This document shows positions 31,221 through 40,365 of a DNA stretch of 64,000 bases, one piece after another. The notes beneath the pieces are model-generated. The model worked only from the letters and a program-made list of their open reading frames with translations. It did not search any database and was not told where the DNA came from. Origin of the DNA: DATBAK01 sp038240075 (GTDB lineage Bacteria > Actinomycetota > Acidimicrobiia > IMCC26256 > PALSA-610); the NCBI GenBank assembly GCA_038240075.1, contig JBBSEC010000005.1, positions 1 to 64,000 on the forward strand. Direction: 5' to 3'. The number at the start of each line of letters is the position of its first letter. Within the stretch, counting starts at the first letter, position 1. Made by a program: the position numbers and the translations under genes.

Positions 31221-32423
31221 GTGCGCCGCGCGGGTTTCCGACACGGGATCGTCCTCGTCGCGGCGCTGATGCTTTTCGCGAGCGCATGCCACGACGGCTC
31301 GCGCGGCGCGACGGCCACGTCGGGACCGAACCACACACCGACGTCGGTCGGCTCGAGCGCGACGACCACGACGACCACCGCCGCCCTCGGACCCGCGATC
31401 ATCCTGAGCGCGCAGGGGCGCGAGCTCGACGCGTATTCGACCGAGCGACCGTTCGCGACGCAGACGGTCGTCCCGTCGCCGGCCGCCGATCGCGACGGCG
31501 TCGACGTGAGCGGGCAGATCTGCTTCGACCCGACGAACCCGCGTCAGTTCGTTGCCGTCGATCGCACCGCGGCCGCCGACGGTCAGCTCGGGTGGGGCGT
31601 GTTCACGTTGTCGGGACAGACGCTCGGCAAGCTCTCCGCGCGTGAGACGGCCCGGCTCGTTCCGACGTTCCAGCCGTCGAGTGACGCGCCGAGCCCGTTC
31701 GGTTGCGGCTTCCTCCCCGACGGTCGCCTGCTCACGACCGACGTCGGGAACCGGTCGAGTGGCCCGGGCGACGGCCAGCTCATCGAGTGGTTCCCGCCGT
31801 TCGATCGCGACACCGTCGTGTCGTGCAAGGTCGACGTCGCGCTGGCCGGCCCCGAGGGCGTGCTCGTCGACGGCGACCATGTGCTGGTCGCGGAGTCACG
31901 CGGTGCCGGTGTCACCAGCTTCATCAGCTCGACGTTGCCGACGTCGAATCGCGCGACGGGAGGCTGCGCGGGGCACGACACCGACGGCACCGCCCTCGCG
32001 ATCGGTGTCGTGCGCTCGGCCTGGCTCCAAAACGCGGCCGCGGCGAGATTGACGCGACCCGCGGCGATCGTGCGCGCCCGCAGCGGTGCGTTCTACGTGT
32101 CGAGCCCCAGTACCGGTGTGATCGCGGAGGTCGATGCGGCCGGACGCCTCGTGCGCCGCGTTCTCAGTCCGCCCTCGGGGGCCGCCACCGCACGGCACCC
32201 GTTCGCGACCGGTTCGCCGATGGGGCTCGGCGTCGCGCCGAACGGCACCCTCTATTACGCAGACACCGGCCTGGTCGTGCAGGGCACCGCGCTCGTCGCG
32301 GGGATCCGCACCGGCACGATCCGGCGCATCAGCTTCGCCGCCGGAAAGGCGCAACCACCCGAGGTCGTCGACACGGGACTCCAAGCGCCCGACGGCATCG
32401 GGATCTGGATCCCGAGCGCGTAA
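31221..32423 (+). CDS. Beta-propeller (SMP-30/NHL-like) lipoprotein
   Basis: 400 residues from the GTG at 31221. A lipoprotein signal ends in the lipobox FASAC near residue 20. A Thr/Ser-rich linker (about 25-55) leads to a propeller-like domain with repeated strand patterns (GFLPDGRLLTTDVGNRS, PEGVLVDGDHVLVAESRGAGV, GAFYVSSPSTGVIAEVDAAG, GVAPNGTLYYADTG), reminiscent of SMP-30/gluconolactonase and NHL propellers. It is predicted to sit on the outer face of the membrane and bind a ligand. It directly follows the damaged hydrolase gene; the GTG is supported by a leaderless -10. Confidence 0.7.
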   Translation: MRRAGFRHGIVLVAALMLFASACHDGSRGATATSGPNHTPTSVGSSATTTTTTAALGPAIILSAQGRELDAYSTERPFATQTVVPSPAADRDGVDVSGQICFDPTNPRQFVAVDRTAAADGQLGWGVFTLSGQTLGKLSARETARLVPTFQPSSDAPSPFGCGFLPDGRLLTTDVGNRSSGPGDGQLIEWFPPFDRDTVVSCKVDVALAGPEGVLVDGDHVLVAESRGAGVTSFISSTLPTSNRATGGCAGHDTDGTALAIGVVRSAWLQNAAAARLTRPAAIVRARSGAFYVSSPSTGVIAEVDAAGRLVRRVLSPPSGAATARHPFATGSPMGLGVAPNGTLYYADTGLVVQGTALVAGIRTGTIRRISFAAGKAQPPEVVDTGLQAPDGIGIWIPSA

Positions 32424-32437
32424 CCCGCGGCAGCGCG

Positions 32438-34789
32438 TCAGCGGGTGGTGCCGGTCCGGACCAGCCGCAGCGGGACGACGACCCCGTCGTCCTGGCCGTC
32501 GCGGGGGGCGTGACCGTCGACGCCGTCGCGCAGGATGTCGATGATGTCGTCGGCCGCGACCGCGCTCGTCCAGTACCAGCCCATCGCGGTGTCGCAGCCG
32601 AGGCTCCGCAGCCGCGTCGCCTGCTCGACCCGCTCCACGCCTTCGGCCGTCACCTTCATGCCCAGCGCGTGCGCCATCGTGATGACCGCCTGCACGATCG
32701 CGACATCCGACTCGAGCATGTCCATGCTCTCGACGAACGCGCGATCGAGCTTGACGACGTCGACCGGAAGGCGCTTGAGGTAACTGAGCGACGAGTACCC
32801 GGTGCCGAAGTCGTCGATCGCGACGCGAACACCGAGCAGTCGCAACTTCTGCAGCGTGTCGATGGTGCGCTCGATGTCGGTCAACGCGGTGCGTTCCGTG
32901 ATCTCGACCTGGAGGCCGCGGGGATCGACCGACGCCTCGCGCAGCGCCGCGGTGATCTCGTCGACGGCCGAAGGTTGACGGATGAAGCGCGGCGACAGGT
33001 TGACCGAGACGGCCACCCGGTCACGTCCGCGGCGAACCTGGGCCCAACGCTGCGCACCGCGGCACGCTTCGCGCAGCACCGCGCGGTCGATCGCAAGAAT
33101 GAGGTTCGATTCCTCGGCATACGGAATGAAGTCGTCGGGCTCGATCAGACCACGCGTCGGATGCTGCCACCGCACCAGGGCTTCGGCCGCGACCACGTCG
33201 CCCGTCGTCAGTGAGAACTCGGGCTGGAACCGGACGACGAGCTCGTCGTTGTCGAGCGCGCGCCGCAGCTCGCTCTCGAGCTCGAGCCGTTCGACGAGCG
33301 CGGGCGCGGCGTGCATGTCGAACAGCTCCCAACGCGAACGTCCGCCGTCCTTCGCCGCGTACATCGCGAGGTCGGCGTGCCGCAGCAACTCACTCGCGGA
33401 GTCGGCCCCCGACGACATCGCGATTCCTACGCTCGCGGAGAGAACGATGTCGCGTCCCTCGAACGCGATGGGGACGCGGAGGTTCTCGGTGATGCGCTGC
33501 GTGATCGCGATCGCGGCACCGACCGTCCCGATGTCGTCGAGCAGCACCGTGAACTCGTCACCGCCGAACCGCGCGACGACATCCTGGGGGCGAACGCTCG
33601 CACGGAGCCGATGGGCCACGTCGAAGAGCAGCCGGTCGCCGGCGTCGTGGCCGAGGTTGTCGTTCACCAGCTTGAAGCGGTCGACGTCGAGGAACAGGAC
33701 GGCCAGGGTGCCGCCGGTGTCGGTGCTGCGTGCGATCGCCTCCTCGAGCCGGACGAGGAAGCTCGAGCGGTTCGGGAGCGTGGTGAGCTGGTCGTGGTGG
33801 GCGCGGTGCGCCAGCTCGGCTTCGACGCGCTTGCGCTCGGTGACATCGCGCATGTTGCAGACCATGCCGCCGACGCTCGGATCGTCGAGACGGTTGGTGA
33901 CGCCGACGTCGAACCACCGCACGGTTCCGTTCGCGTGACGCACGCGCAGCTCGATCCAGGCCACTTCGCCCTCGCCACCGCCGGCTACGGATGCGAGCAA
34001 CGACCGGGCGCGCTCCAGATCGGCCTCGTCGATGAAGTCACTCGAGAGCTTGGCGATCGAGCCCGGGTCGTAGCCGAGCGCGCGACCGATCGACGGGCTC
34101 ACGTAGCGCACGGTGCCTTCGAGATCGATCACCATGATGACGTCGGAGCCGTGTTGCACCAGCGCGCGGAAGCGCCGCTCACTGTGCCGCACCGACAACT
34201 CCACCCGTTCCTTCGCCGACGTCGTCCAGCCGAGGAGGGCGATGATCATCGCCGCGCCGACACCTTCGAGCACCGCCAGCCCGTGACCCTGCGGCTGCGG
34301 GAGCAGCGACGGCAACGCGCCGGTTGCGACGAGGATCTCACCGACCACGATCGACACAACCGTGACCACGCCCGCGGGGCGCGCCGCGCGCGACCCAACG
34401 ACACGGATCAGATCGGCGGCGCCGAACACGAAACCGAGCGCGAGCGTCGCACCCCAACCACCCACATAGATACACAGCGCGACGCCGACCTGCATAACGC
34501 TCACGCGCGCCCACAGCTCGAGCGTGCTCTGCGGGTTCGGCCACGCGGCGGCGGCCGCGGTCGTCGCGAGCTGAGCGACAGCGAGCGACCCGATCAGGGC
34601 CCAGAGCGGAAGGTGCGCGACCCACCCATGCTCACGGCCGATCACGTAGAGCGGCACGACGAGAACCGTCGCCAACTGCGCGGGGTTCCACACCTGGCTC
34701 CGCACCGCGCCGGCGGAGCGGCCTTCAGAGGGGTCGTCGGAGCGGTCCTCGGAGCGGTCGTGGAGGGCGCGTGCGTCGGTGCCTGGCAC
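32438..34789 (-). CDS. Membrane PAS-GGDEF-EAL cyclic-di-GMP protein
   Basis: 783 residues. Six membrane spans (about 35-195) are followed by a PAS domain (about 205-325), a GGDEF domain (about 330-490) with an intact RFGGDEF active site and a RxxD inhibitory site (RPQD) five residues before it, and an EAL domain (about 505-760) with an intact AEALVRW and DDFGTGYSS. Both the cyclase and the phosphodiesterase halves look complete, so it could make or destroy cyclic-di-GMP depending on input. The N-terminal membrane block may sense a signal. GTG start; the gene is alone on the minus strand. Confidence 0.93.
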   Translation of the reverse strand: MPGTDARALHDRSEDRSDDPSEGRSAGAVRSQVWNPAQLATVLVVPLYVIGREHGWVAHLPLWALIGSLAVAQLATTAAAAAWPNPQSTLELWARVSVMQVGVALCIYVGGWGATLALGFVFGAADLIRVVGSRAARPAGVVTVVSIVVGEILVATGALPSLLPQPQGHGLAVLEGVGAAMIIALLGWTTSAKERVELSVRHSERRFRALVQHGSDVIMVIDLEGTVRYVSPSIGRALGYDPGSIAKLSSDFIDEADLERARSLLASVAGGGEGEVAWIELRVRHANGTVRWFDVGVTNRLDDPSVGGMVCNMRDVTERKRVEAELAHRAHHDQLTTLPNRSSFLVRLEEAIARSTDTGGTLAVLFLDVDRFKLVNDNLGHDAGDRLLFDVAHRLRASVRPQDVVARFGGDEFTVLLDDIGTVGAAIAITQRITENLRVPIAFEGRDIVLSASVGIAMSSGADSASELLRHADLAMYAAKDGGRSRWELFDMHAAPALVERLELESELRRALDNDELVVRFQPEFSLTTGDVVAAEALVRWQHPTRGLIEPDDFIPYAEESNLILAIDRAVLREACRGAQRWAQVRRGRDRVAVSVNLSPRFIRQPSAVDEITAALREASVDPRGLQVEITERTALTDIERTIDTLQKLRLLGVRVAIDDFGTGYSSLSYLKRLPVDVVKLDRAFVESMDMLESDVAIVQAVITMAHALGMKVTAEGVERVEQATRLRSLGCDTAMGWYWTSAVAADDIIDILRDGVDGHAPRDGQDDGVVVPLRLVRTGTTR

Positions 34790-34897
34790 GGTCCCTCATC
34801 GACCGGTTCGACCCCCGTCTTGACCCCCCGGAGCAGGTCGAACGGCGGCGGGTAACGTGTCAGGCTCTCAGCCGGCACCGACTTCTTCAGGAGACCC

Positions 34898-36304
34898 GTG
34901 AACGCTCGCATCGTGGCCGTCGGCGCCGCCGCGCCGGCGCTCCGACTCCCTGCGGCCGACGTCGCCACCGCGTGGGGTCGATCCGGTGGCCGGGGCCGGG
35001 CGGCGCTCTGCGCTCCCGACGAGGACACGCTGACGCTCGCATGGGAAGCAGGATCCCGGGCGCTCGAAGCGGCGGGGCTCGACCCCACCGTCGTCGACGG
35101 GCTCTGGTGGGGCACGACCCGACCTCCCTTCGCCGAAGGCCCGAGCCACGCCTTCCTCGCGTCGGCGCTCGGGCTCGTCCCCGAGTCGGGCGGCGCCCTG
35201 CTCGCGGGATCCACACACTCGGGCATCGATGCGCTCGCCGCCGCCACCGACGCGGTCATGGCCGGCAGCGCGCGCGTTGCACTCGTGATCGCGTCCGACG
35301 CGCTCCGACCCGGAATCGGCACCGGCGCGGAATCGCGTTGCGGAGCCGGCGCGGCCGCGATGGTGATCGCCGCCGAGGGCGGTGCCGGCACGATCGGCGC
35401 GCGCATCACCCGCCACCGCCCCGTCGTCGACCGCTACCGCGGCGACGCCGAGAGCGAGACGCGCGACCTCTACGACGGCCGACTGTTCCGTGAGGAGATC
35501 TTCCTGCCCTTGACGACGGCCGTCGCGGAGCCATTGGCCACGCTCGAGCCGCGGGCCTGGTCGCTCCCCGACCCCGACGGCCGCCTCGGATCCGCGCTGG
35601 CCAAGAAGGCGGGGGCCGGCATCCCCGCGTCGGCCGCGGTCTACGCCGAGGTGGGCGACACCGGAGCCGCGGCCGCGCTGCTCGGCGCGATCGGCAGCCT
35701 CGACGCCGCCGGGACCATCGGCATCGTCGCCTACGGCGGCGGGCGCGCCACTGCGGTCGCCGTGCACGCCGAACGCCCCGTTCCCGGCGCGACGTCGGTG
35801 GCACGCGTGCTGAGCGCCGGACGCGATGTCAGCTACACCGACGCGCTGCGCGCGCGGGGTCAGCTCGTTGCCGCGGGTGAGACCATCCCCATGGGCGTGC
35901 CGCCCGAGAGCGCGATGTTCGTGCGCGGCGCCGAAGAGATGCTCGGATTGCTCGGCGGCCGCTGCGTCGACTGCGGCACGATCAGCACACCGCCGTCGAT
36001 CCACCCGCACTGCGTCGCGTGCGGCGGGCCGAAGCTCGAGCCGGTCGCGCTCGCGCGTCACGGAACCGTGCACACCTACGTCATCAATTACACGATGCCC
36101 GCCCCGTTCGTGGCGCCCCTTCCGCTCGCCGTTCTCGACATGGACGACGGCGCGCGCCTGATGCTCCAGGTCATCGGCGACGGCGCCGACGTGTCGATCG
36201 GGCGCGAGGTGCGGTTGGTGCTCCGCCGCTATGCATACGAGCGTGGAGTTCCGGTCTACGGGTTCAAGGCGAAGCCGATCGCACTGGAAGAGGAAACGTC
36301 ATGA
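34898..36304 (+). CDS. HMG-CoA-synthase/thiolase-like domain fused to a DUF35 OB domain
   Basis: 468 residues. Residues 1-325 are a thiolase-superfamily fold (HMG-CoA-synthase-like: AVGAAAPALRLPAADVATAWG, ALIASDALRPGIG), but the loop that should hold the nucleophilic Cys reads GSTHSGIDAL, with Thr at the Cys position. Residues 350-468 are DUF35: a zinc ribbon (CVDCGTIS...CVACG) and OB fold. In archaea and cholesterol degraders, DUF35 proteins tie thiolases together and pass acyl-CoA along. Here the fusion, followed directly by an intact thiolase, suggests a scaffold. The stop overlaps the next start region, where a 14-bp duplication is found. Confidence 0.75.
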   Translation: MNARIVAVGAAAPALRLPAADVATAWGRSGGRGRAALCAPDEDTLTLAWEAGSRALEAAGLDPTVVDGLWWGTTRPPFAEGPSHAFLASALGLVPESGGALLAGSTHSGIDALAAATDAVMAGSARVALVIASDALRPGIGTGAESRCGAGAAAMVIAAEGGAGTIGARITRHRPVVDRYRGDAESETRDLYDGRLFREEIFLPLTTAVAEPLATLEPRAWSLPDPDGRLGSALAKKAGAGIPASAAVYAEVGDTGAAAALLGAIGSLDAAGTIGIVAYGGGRATAVAVHAERPVPGATSVARVLSAGRDVSYTDALRARGQLVAAGETIPMGVPPESAMFVRGAEEMLGLLGGRCVDCGTISTPPSIHPHCVACGGPKLEPVALARHGTVHTYVINYTMPAPFVAPLPLAVLDMDDGARLMLQVIGDGADVSIGREVRLVLRRYAYERGVPVYGFKAKPIALEEETS

Positions 36305-36324
36305 GCTGGACGTCATGAGCTGGA
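36297..36324 (+). repeat. 14-bp tandem duplication of the thiolase start region
   Basis: CGTCATGAGCTGGA occurs twice in a row (36297-36310 and 36311-36324). The first copy overlaps the upstream stop (ATGA) and makes a five-codon frame that ends on the second copy's ATG. The second copy provides the start used by the thiolase. A single copy would restore a plain ATGA overlap between the genes. Confidence 0.9.
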
Positions 36325-37490
36325 ACAGGGTCGCCGTTGTCGGCGCCGGCCTGATCAAGATGGGCGAGCTGTTCGACCAGAGCTACGAGCAGATGGCCGC
36401 GGGCGCGTTCGCGGCCGCGGTCGCGAGCGTCGACAAGGGATTCGAGCCCGACCTCGTCGACGCCGCGTTCGTCGCAACCCAACGGGGCACGCTCTGGGGC
36501 CAGGAAGGCATCGGCGGCAACACGGTGCCGAGCGCGATCGGCCTGTCGGGCATCCCGTGCACGCGGATCGAGAACGCGTGCCCGTCGGGCTCCGACGCGT
36601 TCCGCGTCGGCGCGATGGCCGTGGCGAGCGGCGTGCACGATGTCGTCCTCGTGATCGGCGTCGAGAAGATGCGCGACAAGTCGACCGAAGAGGGGCTGCT
36701 CTCGCGCGCGGCGGCCGGCCATCCGATCTTCACGCGCGGCGAAACCGCGCCCGTTCTGTTCGCGCCGTTCGCGACGCGGCACATGGCCGAGTACGGCACG
36801 ACGCGCGAGATGCTCGCGTCGGTCGCGGTGAAGAACCACTACAACGGCGCGCGCGACCCGTACGCCCACTTCCAGAACGAGATCACGATCGAAGACGTGC
36901 TCGCCTCGGTGCCGGTGTGCCACCCCCTCCACCTGCTCGACTGCTGCCCGCAGACCGACGGAGCCGCGGCCGTGCTCCTGGTGCCGGCCGAGCGGGCCGA
37001 GGAGTTCACCGACCGGCCGGTCTGGGTCGCGGGGTTCGGTGTCGCGACCGACCACCCGTACCTGCACGAGAAGTCGTCGTTCACCGAGATCAAGGCCACG
37101 CGGCTCGCAGCCGAACGCGCCTACGCCATGGCCGGTGTCGGGCCCGCCGACATCGACTGCGCCGAAGTGCACGACTGCTTCACGATCACGGAGATCCTCG
37201 ACATCGAAGACCTCGGCTTCGTCGAGAAGGGCCGCGGCGGCATGGCGAGCCTCGAAGGCGAGACCGCGCTCGACGGTCGGATCCCGGTCAACACATCGGG
37301 GGGTCTGCTCGCCAAGGGTCATCCGATCGGCGCGACGGGCGTCGCGCAGATCACCGAGTGCTGGTGGCAACTGCGCGGTGACGCCGGTGAACGGCAGATC
37401 GAGACGCGCAACGGCTTCGCGCTGCAGCACAACGCCGGCGGACGCGGTTCGGGCGTCGCGGTCGTCAACATCCTGACGAACCAGCGATGA
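36315..37490 (+). CDS. SCP2-type thiolase/lipid-transfer-like thiolase
   Basis: 391 residues from ATG 36315 (second copy of the duplicated start). The thiolase nucleophile is the Cys of NACPSGSDAF near residue 90, the HDCFT motif is near 292, and the GHPIGATG motif is near 340. It belongs to the SCP2/Ltp group rather than the classic FadA group. Such enzymes cleave beta-ketoacyl-CoA or act as retro-aldolases on branched or steroid side chains. It follows the Cys-lacking thiolase-like/DUF35 fusion, which may be its partner. Confidence 0.88.
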   Translation: MSWNRVAVVGAGLIKMGELFDQSYEQMAAGAFAAAVASVDKGFEPDLVDAAFVATQRGTLWGQEGIGGNTVPSAIGLSGIPCTRIENACPSGSDAFRVGAMAVASGVHDVVLVIGVEKMRDKSTEEGLLSRAAAGHPIFTRGETAPVLFAPFATRHMAEYGTTREMLASVAVKNHYNGARDPYAHFQNEITIEDVLASVPVCHPLHLLDCCPQTDGAAAVLLVPAERAEEFTDRPVWVAGFGVATDHPYLHEKSSFTEIKATRLAAERAYAMAGVGPADIDCAEVHDCFTITEILDIEDLGFVEKGRGGMASLEGETALDGRIPVNTSGGLLAKGHPIGATGVAQITECWWQLRGDAGERQIETRNGFALQHNAGGRGSGVAVVNILTNQR

Positions 37491-37512
37491 CGAGGGTCGA
37501 ACGGAGTCGACG

Positions 37513-38307
37513 ATGATCCGTATCGAACGCGGCGACGATCATGTCGCGCGGATCGTCCTCGACCGGCCCGAGGCCAAGAACGCGCTGACCGCGCAGATGC
37601 GCGACGACCTCGTCGCCTCCGTGCGCTCGTGCCGGACCGATCCCGATGTGCGCGCGGTCCTGATCACCGGAGTCGGTGACGCGTTCTGCGCGGGCATGGA
37701 CCTCTCCGCGTCGACCGTCGCGCAGGCCGGACGCGAAGGATTCGAGGTGCGCTCCACGTCGGAGGCGCTGCGCTCCGGTGTGCAGGCGTTCATCCGCGAG
37801 CTCTGGGAGCTCGACAAGCCGACGGTCGCCGCGGTCAACGGCGTGGCGGTCGGGCCCGGTGCCCACCTCGCGCTCGCGTGCGACTTCGTGCTCGTCGCTC
37901 CGACGACGCGTTTTCTCTGGTCGTTCCACCGCTGGGGGCTCGTCGCCGATGCGGGTGGCGCGTACCTGCTGCCCCGCCTCGTCGGGCTCCCGCGCGCGAA
38001 GGCGATGCTCATGCTCGGCGAAGGTGCCGTCGGACAGGCCGCCGTCGACCTCGGACTCGCGTACAAGTGCTGCGAGGGCGACACGCTCGCCGCCGAGGCG
38101 ATCGCGCTCGCGCAGCGGCTCGCCGACGGGCCCACGCGCGCGCTCGGCCTCACGAAGCGGCTGCTCAACGCCAGCTTCGAGACCGACCTCGCGGCCTCGT
38201 TGGAGCTCGAAGGCCACTTCCAGGCGTTGGCCACCACCACCAGCGACCTGCGGGAAGGCATGACCGCCTTTCGTGAGAAGCGCGACACGCGCTTCACCGG
38301 AACGTGA
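37513..38307 (+). CDS. Enoyl-CoA hydratase/isomerase family protein
   Basis: 264 residues with the crotonase fold. The oxyanion-hole segments are AVLITGVGDAFCAGMDL (about 50-66) and AAVNGVAVGPGAHLAL (about 105-120). The usual catalytic Glu positions are not clearly both present, so hydratase activity is probable but not certain; an isomerase or lyase is possible. It follows the thiolase by 22 bp and overlaps the next gene by 4 bp, in an operon that reads like beta-oxidation. Confidence 0.88.
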   Translation: MIRIERGDDHVARIVLDRPEAKNALTAQMRDDLVASVRSCRTDPDVRAVLITGVGDAFCAGMDLSASTVAQAGREGFEVRSTSEALRSGVQAFIRELWELDKPTVAAVNGVAVGPGAHLALACDFVLVAPTTRFLWSFHRWGLVADAGGAYLLPRLVGLPRAKAMLMLGEGAVGQAAVDLGLAYKCCEGDTLAAEAIALAQRLADGPTRALGLTKRLLNASFETDLAASLELEGHFQALATTTSDLREGMTAFREKRDTRFTGT

Positions 38308-38669
38308 CCCGCATCCCGATCCTCTACTCGAGGGGCTACGGGCTCGCGCTCGCGGCGATGGGGCTTCCCAAGCGCTCGGCCGCCGTCGAGATCGACGACG
38401 CGCTCGTGCGCGTGCGGTTGGGGTGGGCGTTCCACACGTCGTTCAACCGCAACCGGATCGAGTCGTCCGAGCACACCCCCGATGTCCTGATGACTGCGGG
38501 CGCGCACGGTTGGCGCGGCCGCTGGCTCGTCAACGGCGCGTCGGGTCCGATCGTCACGATCCGGCTCCGCGAGCCGGTCTCGGCGTTCGCGCTCGGCTTC
38601 CCGATCCGCCTGCGCGAGATCGCCGTCAGCGTCGCTGACCCCGACGCCCTCATCGCCGCGCTGTCGTAG
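38304..38669 (+). CDS. Small hypothetical protein in the beta-oxidation operon
   Basis: 121 residues, GTG start overlapping the hydratase stop by 4 bp. The sequence is mixed alpha/beta (YGLALAAMGLPKRSAAVEI, GWAFHTSFNRNRIESSEHTP, GAHGWRGRWLVNGASGPIVTIRL) with no membrane span, signal or known motif. It seems to be a conserved small protein of acyl-CoA-type operons in related genomes, but I cannot name it. It is translated with the hydratase, so a role in the same pathway is likely. Confidence 0.55.
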   Translation: MTRIPILYSRGYGLALAAMGLPKRSAAVEIDDALVRVRLGWAFHTSFNRNRIESSEHTPDVLMTAGAHGWRGRWLVNGASGPIVTIRLREPVSAFALGFPIRLREIAVSVADPDALIAALS

Positions 38670-38749
38670 TCGTCCGCTCCCATTTGCCGCGCTCGCGGGG
38701 GCTCTGGTCGAATGCCGCACAGGTCACGCACCGCCATCTGGAGGCTGAA

Positions 38750-39667
38750 GTGGGTTTGTTCGACGGAAAGGTCGCGATCGTCACCGGCGCGGGCCGCGGG
38801 ATCGGGCGCGCGCACGCGGTGATGCTCGCGTCGGAGGGCGCGGCCGTCGTCGTGAACGACCTCGGAGGCGACGCCCTCGGAGACGGCGCCGACATCACCC
38901 CGGCCCAGCAGGTGGTCGACGAGATCACGGCGGCAGGCGGCCGCGCGATCGTGAACGGCGCGAGCGTCTCGTCGTGGAGCGGCGCCGAGGCGATGATCCA
39001 GCAGGCCGTCGACACCTACGGTCGCCTCGATGTCCTCGTCAACAACGCGGGCATCCTCCGCGACAAGATGAGCTTCAACATGGACGAGGCGGAGTGGGAC
39101 GCAGTCATCGACGTGCACCTCAAGGGCCACTTCGCGCCGTCGCGCTTCGCGGCGAGCTACTGGCGCGCGCAGTCGAAGGCCGGCAGCGAGGTGAACGCGA
39201 AGATCGTCAACACTGCGTCGGAGTCGGGGCTCTACGGCAACGCGGGGCAGGCAAACTACGCCGCCGCGAAAGCCGGCATCGCCGCGATGACGATCGTGAT
39301 GGCGCGCGAGCTCGAGCGCATCGGCGTGCGGGTGAACGCGGTCACACCGGTGGCACGGACCCGGCTCACCGACACGGTCGCGACCGGCGGGTTCATGGAC
39401 AAGAAGGAAGGTGAGTTCGACCGCTTCGCTCCGGAGAACATCTCGGCCGTCGTGGGTTGGCTCGCGTCCGACCTCTCCGACGGTGTGACCGGCCAGATCG
39501 TGAAGGTCATGGGCGGTCAGGTGCAGCTGCTCACCGGCTGGCGGCCGGTGACCCAGGCCGATGCCGACACCGAGTGGACGATCGCGTCGATCGACGCCAT
39601 CTCCGACGACCTGTTCGCCAAGACCGGCAAGTCGGTGCCCGTGTTCATGCCTCCGGTCGAGGCCTGA
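38750..39667 (+). CDS. SDR, (3R)-hydroxyacyl-CoA dehydrogenase-like
   Basis: 305 residues from the GTG at 38750, five bases after GGAGG. The NAD site is VTGAGRGIGRAHAVML, with NDLGGD next, NNAGILRDKM near 100 and the catalytic YAAAK near 165. The first 270 residues match the dehydrogenase part of multifunctional enzyme type 2 (HSD17B4-like), which oxidises (3R)-hydroxyacyl-CoA and some steroids. A C-terminal extension (270-305) is unusual and of unknown role. It lies in the thiolase-hydratase operon. Confidence 0.88.
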   Translation: MGLFDGKVAIVTGAGRGIGRAHAVMLASEGAAVVVNDLGGDALGDGADITPAQQVVDEITAAGGRAIVNGASVSSWSGAEAMIQQAVDTYGRLDVLVNNAGILRDKMSFNMDEAEWDAVIDVHLKGHFAPSRFAASYWRAQSKAGSEVNAKIVNTASESGLYGNAGQANYAAAKAGIAAMTIVMARELERIGVRVNAVTPVARTRLTDTVATGGFMDKKEGEFDRFAPENISAVVGWLASDLSDGVTGQIVKVMGGQVQLLTGWRPVTQADADTEWTIASIDAISDDLFAKTGKSVPVFMPPVEA

Positions 39668-39693
39668 CGAGACCGACGGCGACGGACGCACCG

Positions 39694-40365
39694 GTGCCAA
39701 CTCCGAGCGAGCTCGTCCGAGAGTCGTTTCTCTCGGGGGCCGCGGAGGCGCGCGGTCTCATCGCGTCACGCGAGGTTGCGGCGCGCTGGCGCGACCCGGC
39801 GGCGCTCTCACAGCTCGAGGTCGGCGCGGTTGCCGGCCACCTCGCACGCGCCGCGTTCGTCGTCGTCGCCTACCTCGACGCGTCGGTTCCGGATCCGGGC
39901 GCTGCTCGCGCCGACGCAGCCGAGCTCCTCACTGCGGACCAGTACTTCGAGCAGATCCTCGCCGCGGCCGGTGACTCCGACGACACGCACGCCGCGATCC
40001 GCGCGCGTGCCGCCGCTGAAGCGGCCGCGGGTCAGGATGCACTCGTCGAACGGCTCGATGCGACGCTCGCGGAGCTCGACGCGCGCTTCGCATCGGAACC
40101 CGCGGACCGTACGGTGCGGGTGGCCGGTGGCATCGTGCTCCCCCTCGACGAGTACCTCGTGACGCGGATGGTGGAGCTTGTCGTCCACTCCGACGACCTC
40201 GCGGCGAGCGCGGGTCTCGAGACGCCGGAGTTCGACGCGTTGACGATGGCGTGCGTGATCGGATGCATGCTCGCGATGGTGCGGGCCCGCCACGGCGATC
40301 TCGCGGTCATGCGCGGCTTCGCCCGACGCGAACGCGACGCGATCAACGCACTCCGCGCATTTTGA
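39694..40365 (+). CDS. Maleylpyruvate-isomerase/mycothiol-transferase-like protein
   Basis: 223 residues, helical. The MDMPI/DinB-like metal site is suggested by the conserved His residues in GAVAGHLARA (near residue 49) and ELVVHSDDLAAS (near 165), with acidic residues around them. Relatives in Actinobacteria use mycothiol as cofactor, so a thiol-dependent isomerase or transferase is plausible. The GTG start is 26 bp after the SDR; its end overlaps the convergent MFS gene by 23 bp. Confidence 0.7.
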   Translation: MPTPSELVRESFLSGAAEARGLIASREVAARWRDPAALSQLEVGAVAGHLARAAFVVVAYLDASVPDPGAARADAAELLTADQYFEQILAAAGDSDDTHAAIRARAAAEAAAGQDALVERLDATLAELDARFASEPADRTVRVAGGIVLPLDEYLVTRMVELVVHSDDLAASAGLETPEFDALTMACVIGCMLAMVRARHGDLAVMRGFARRERDAINALRAF

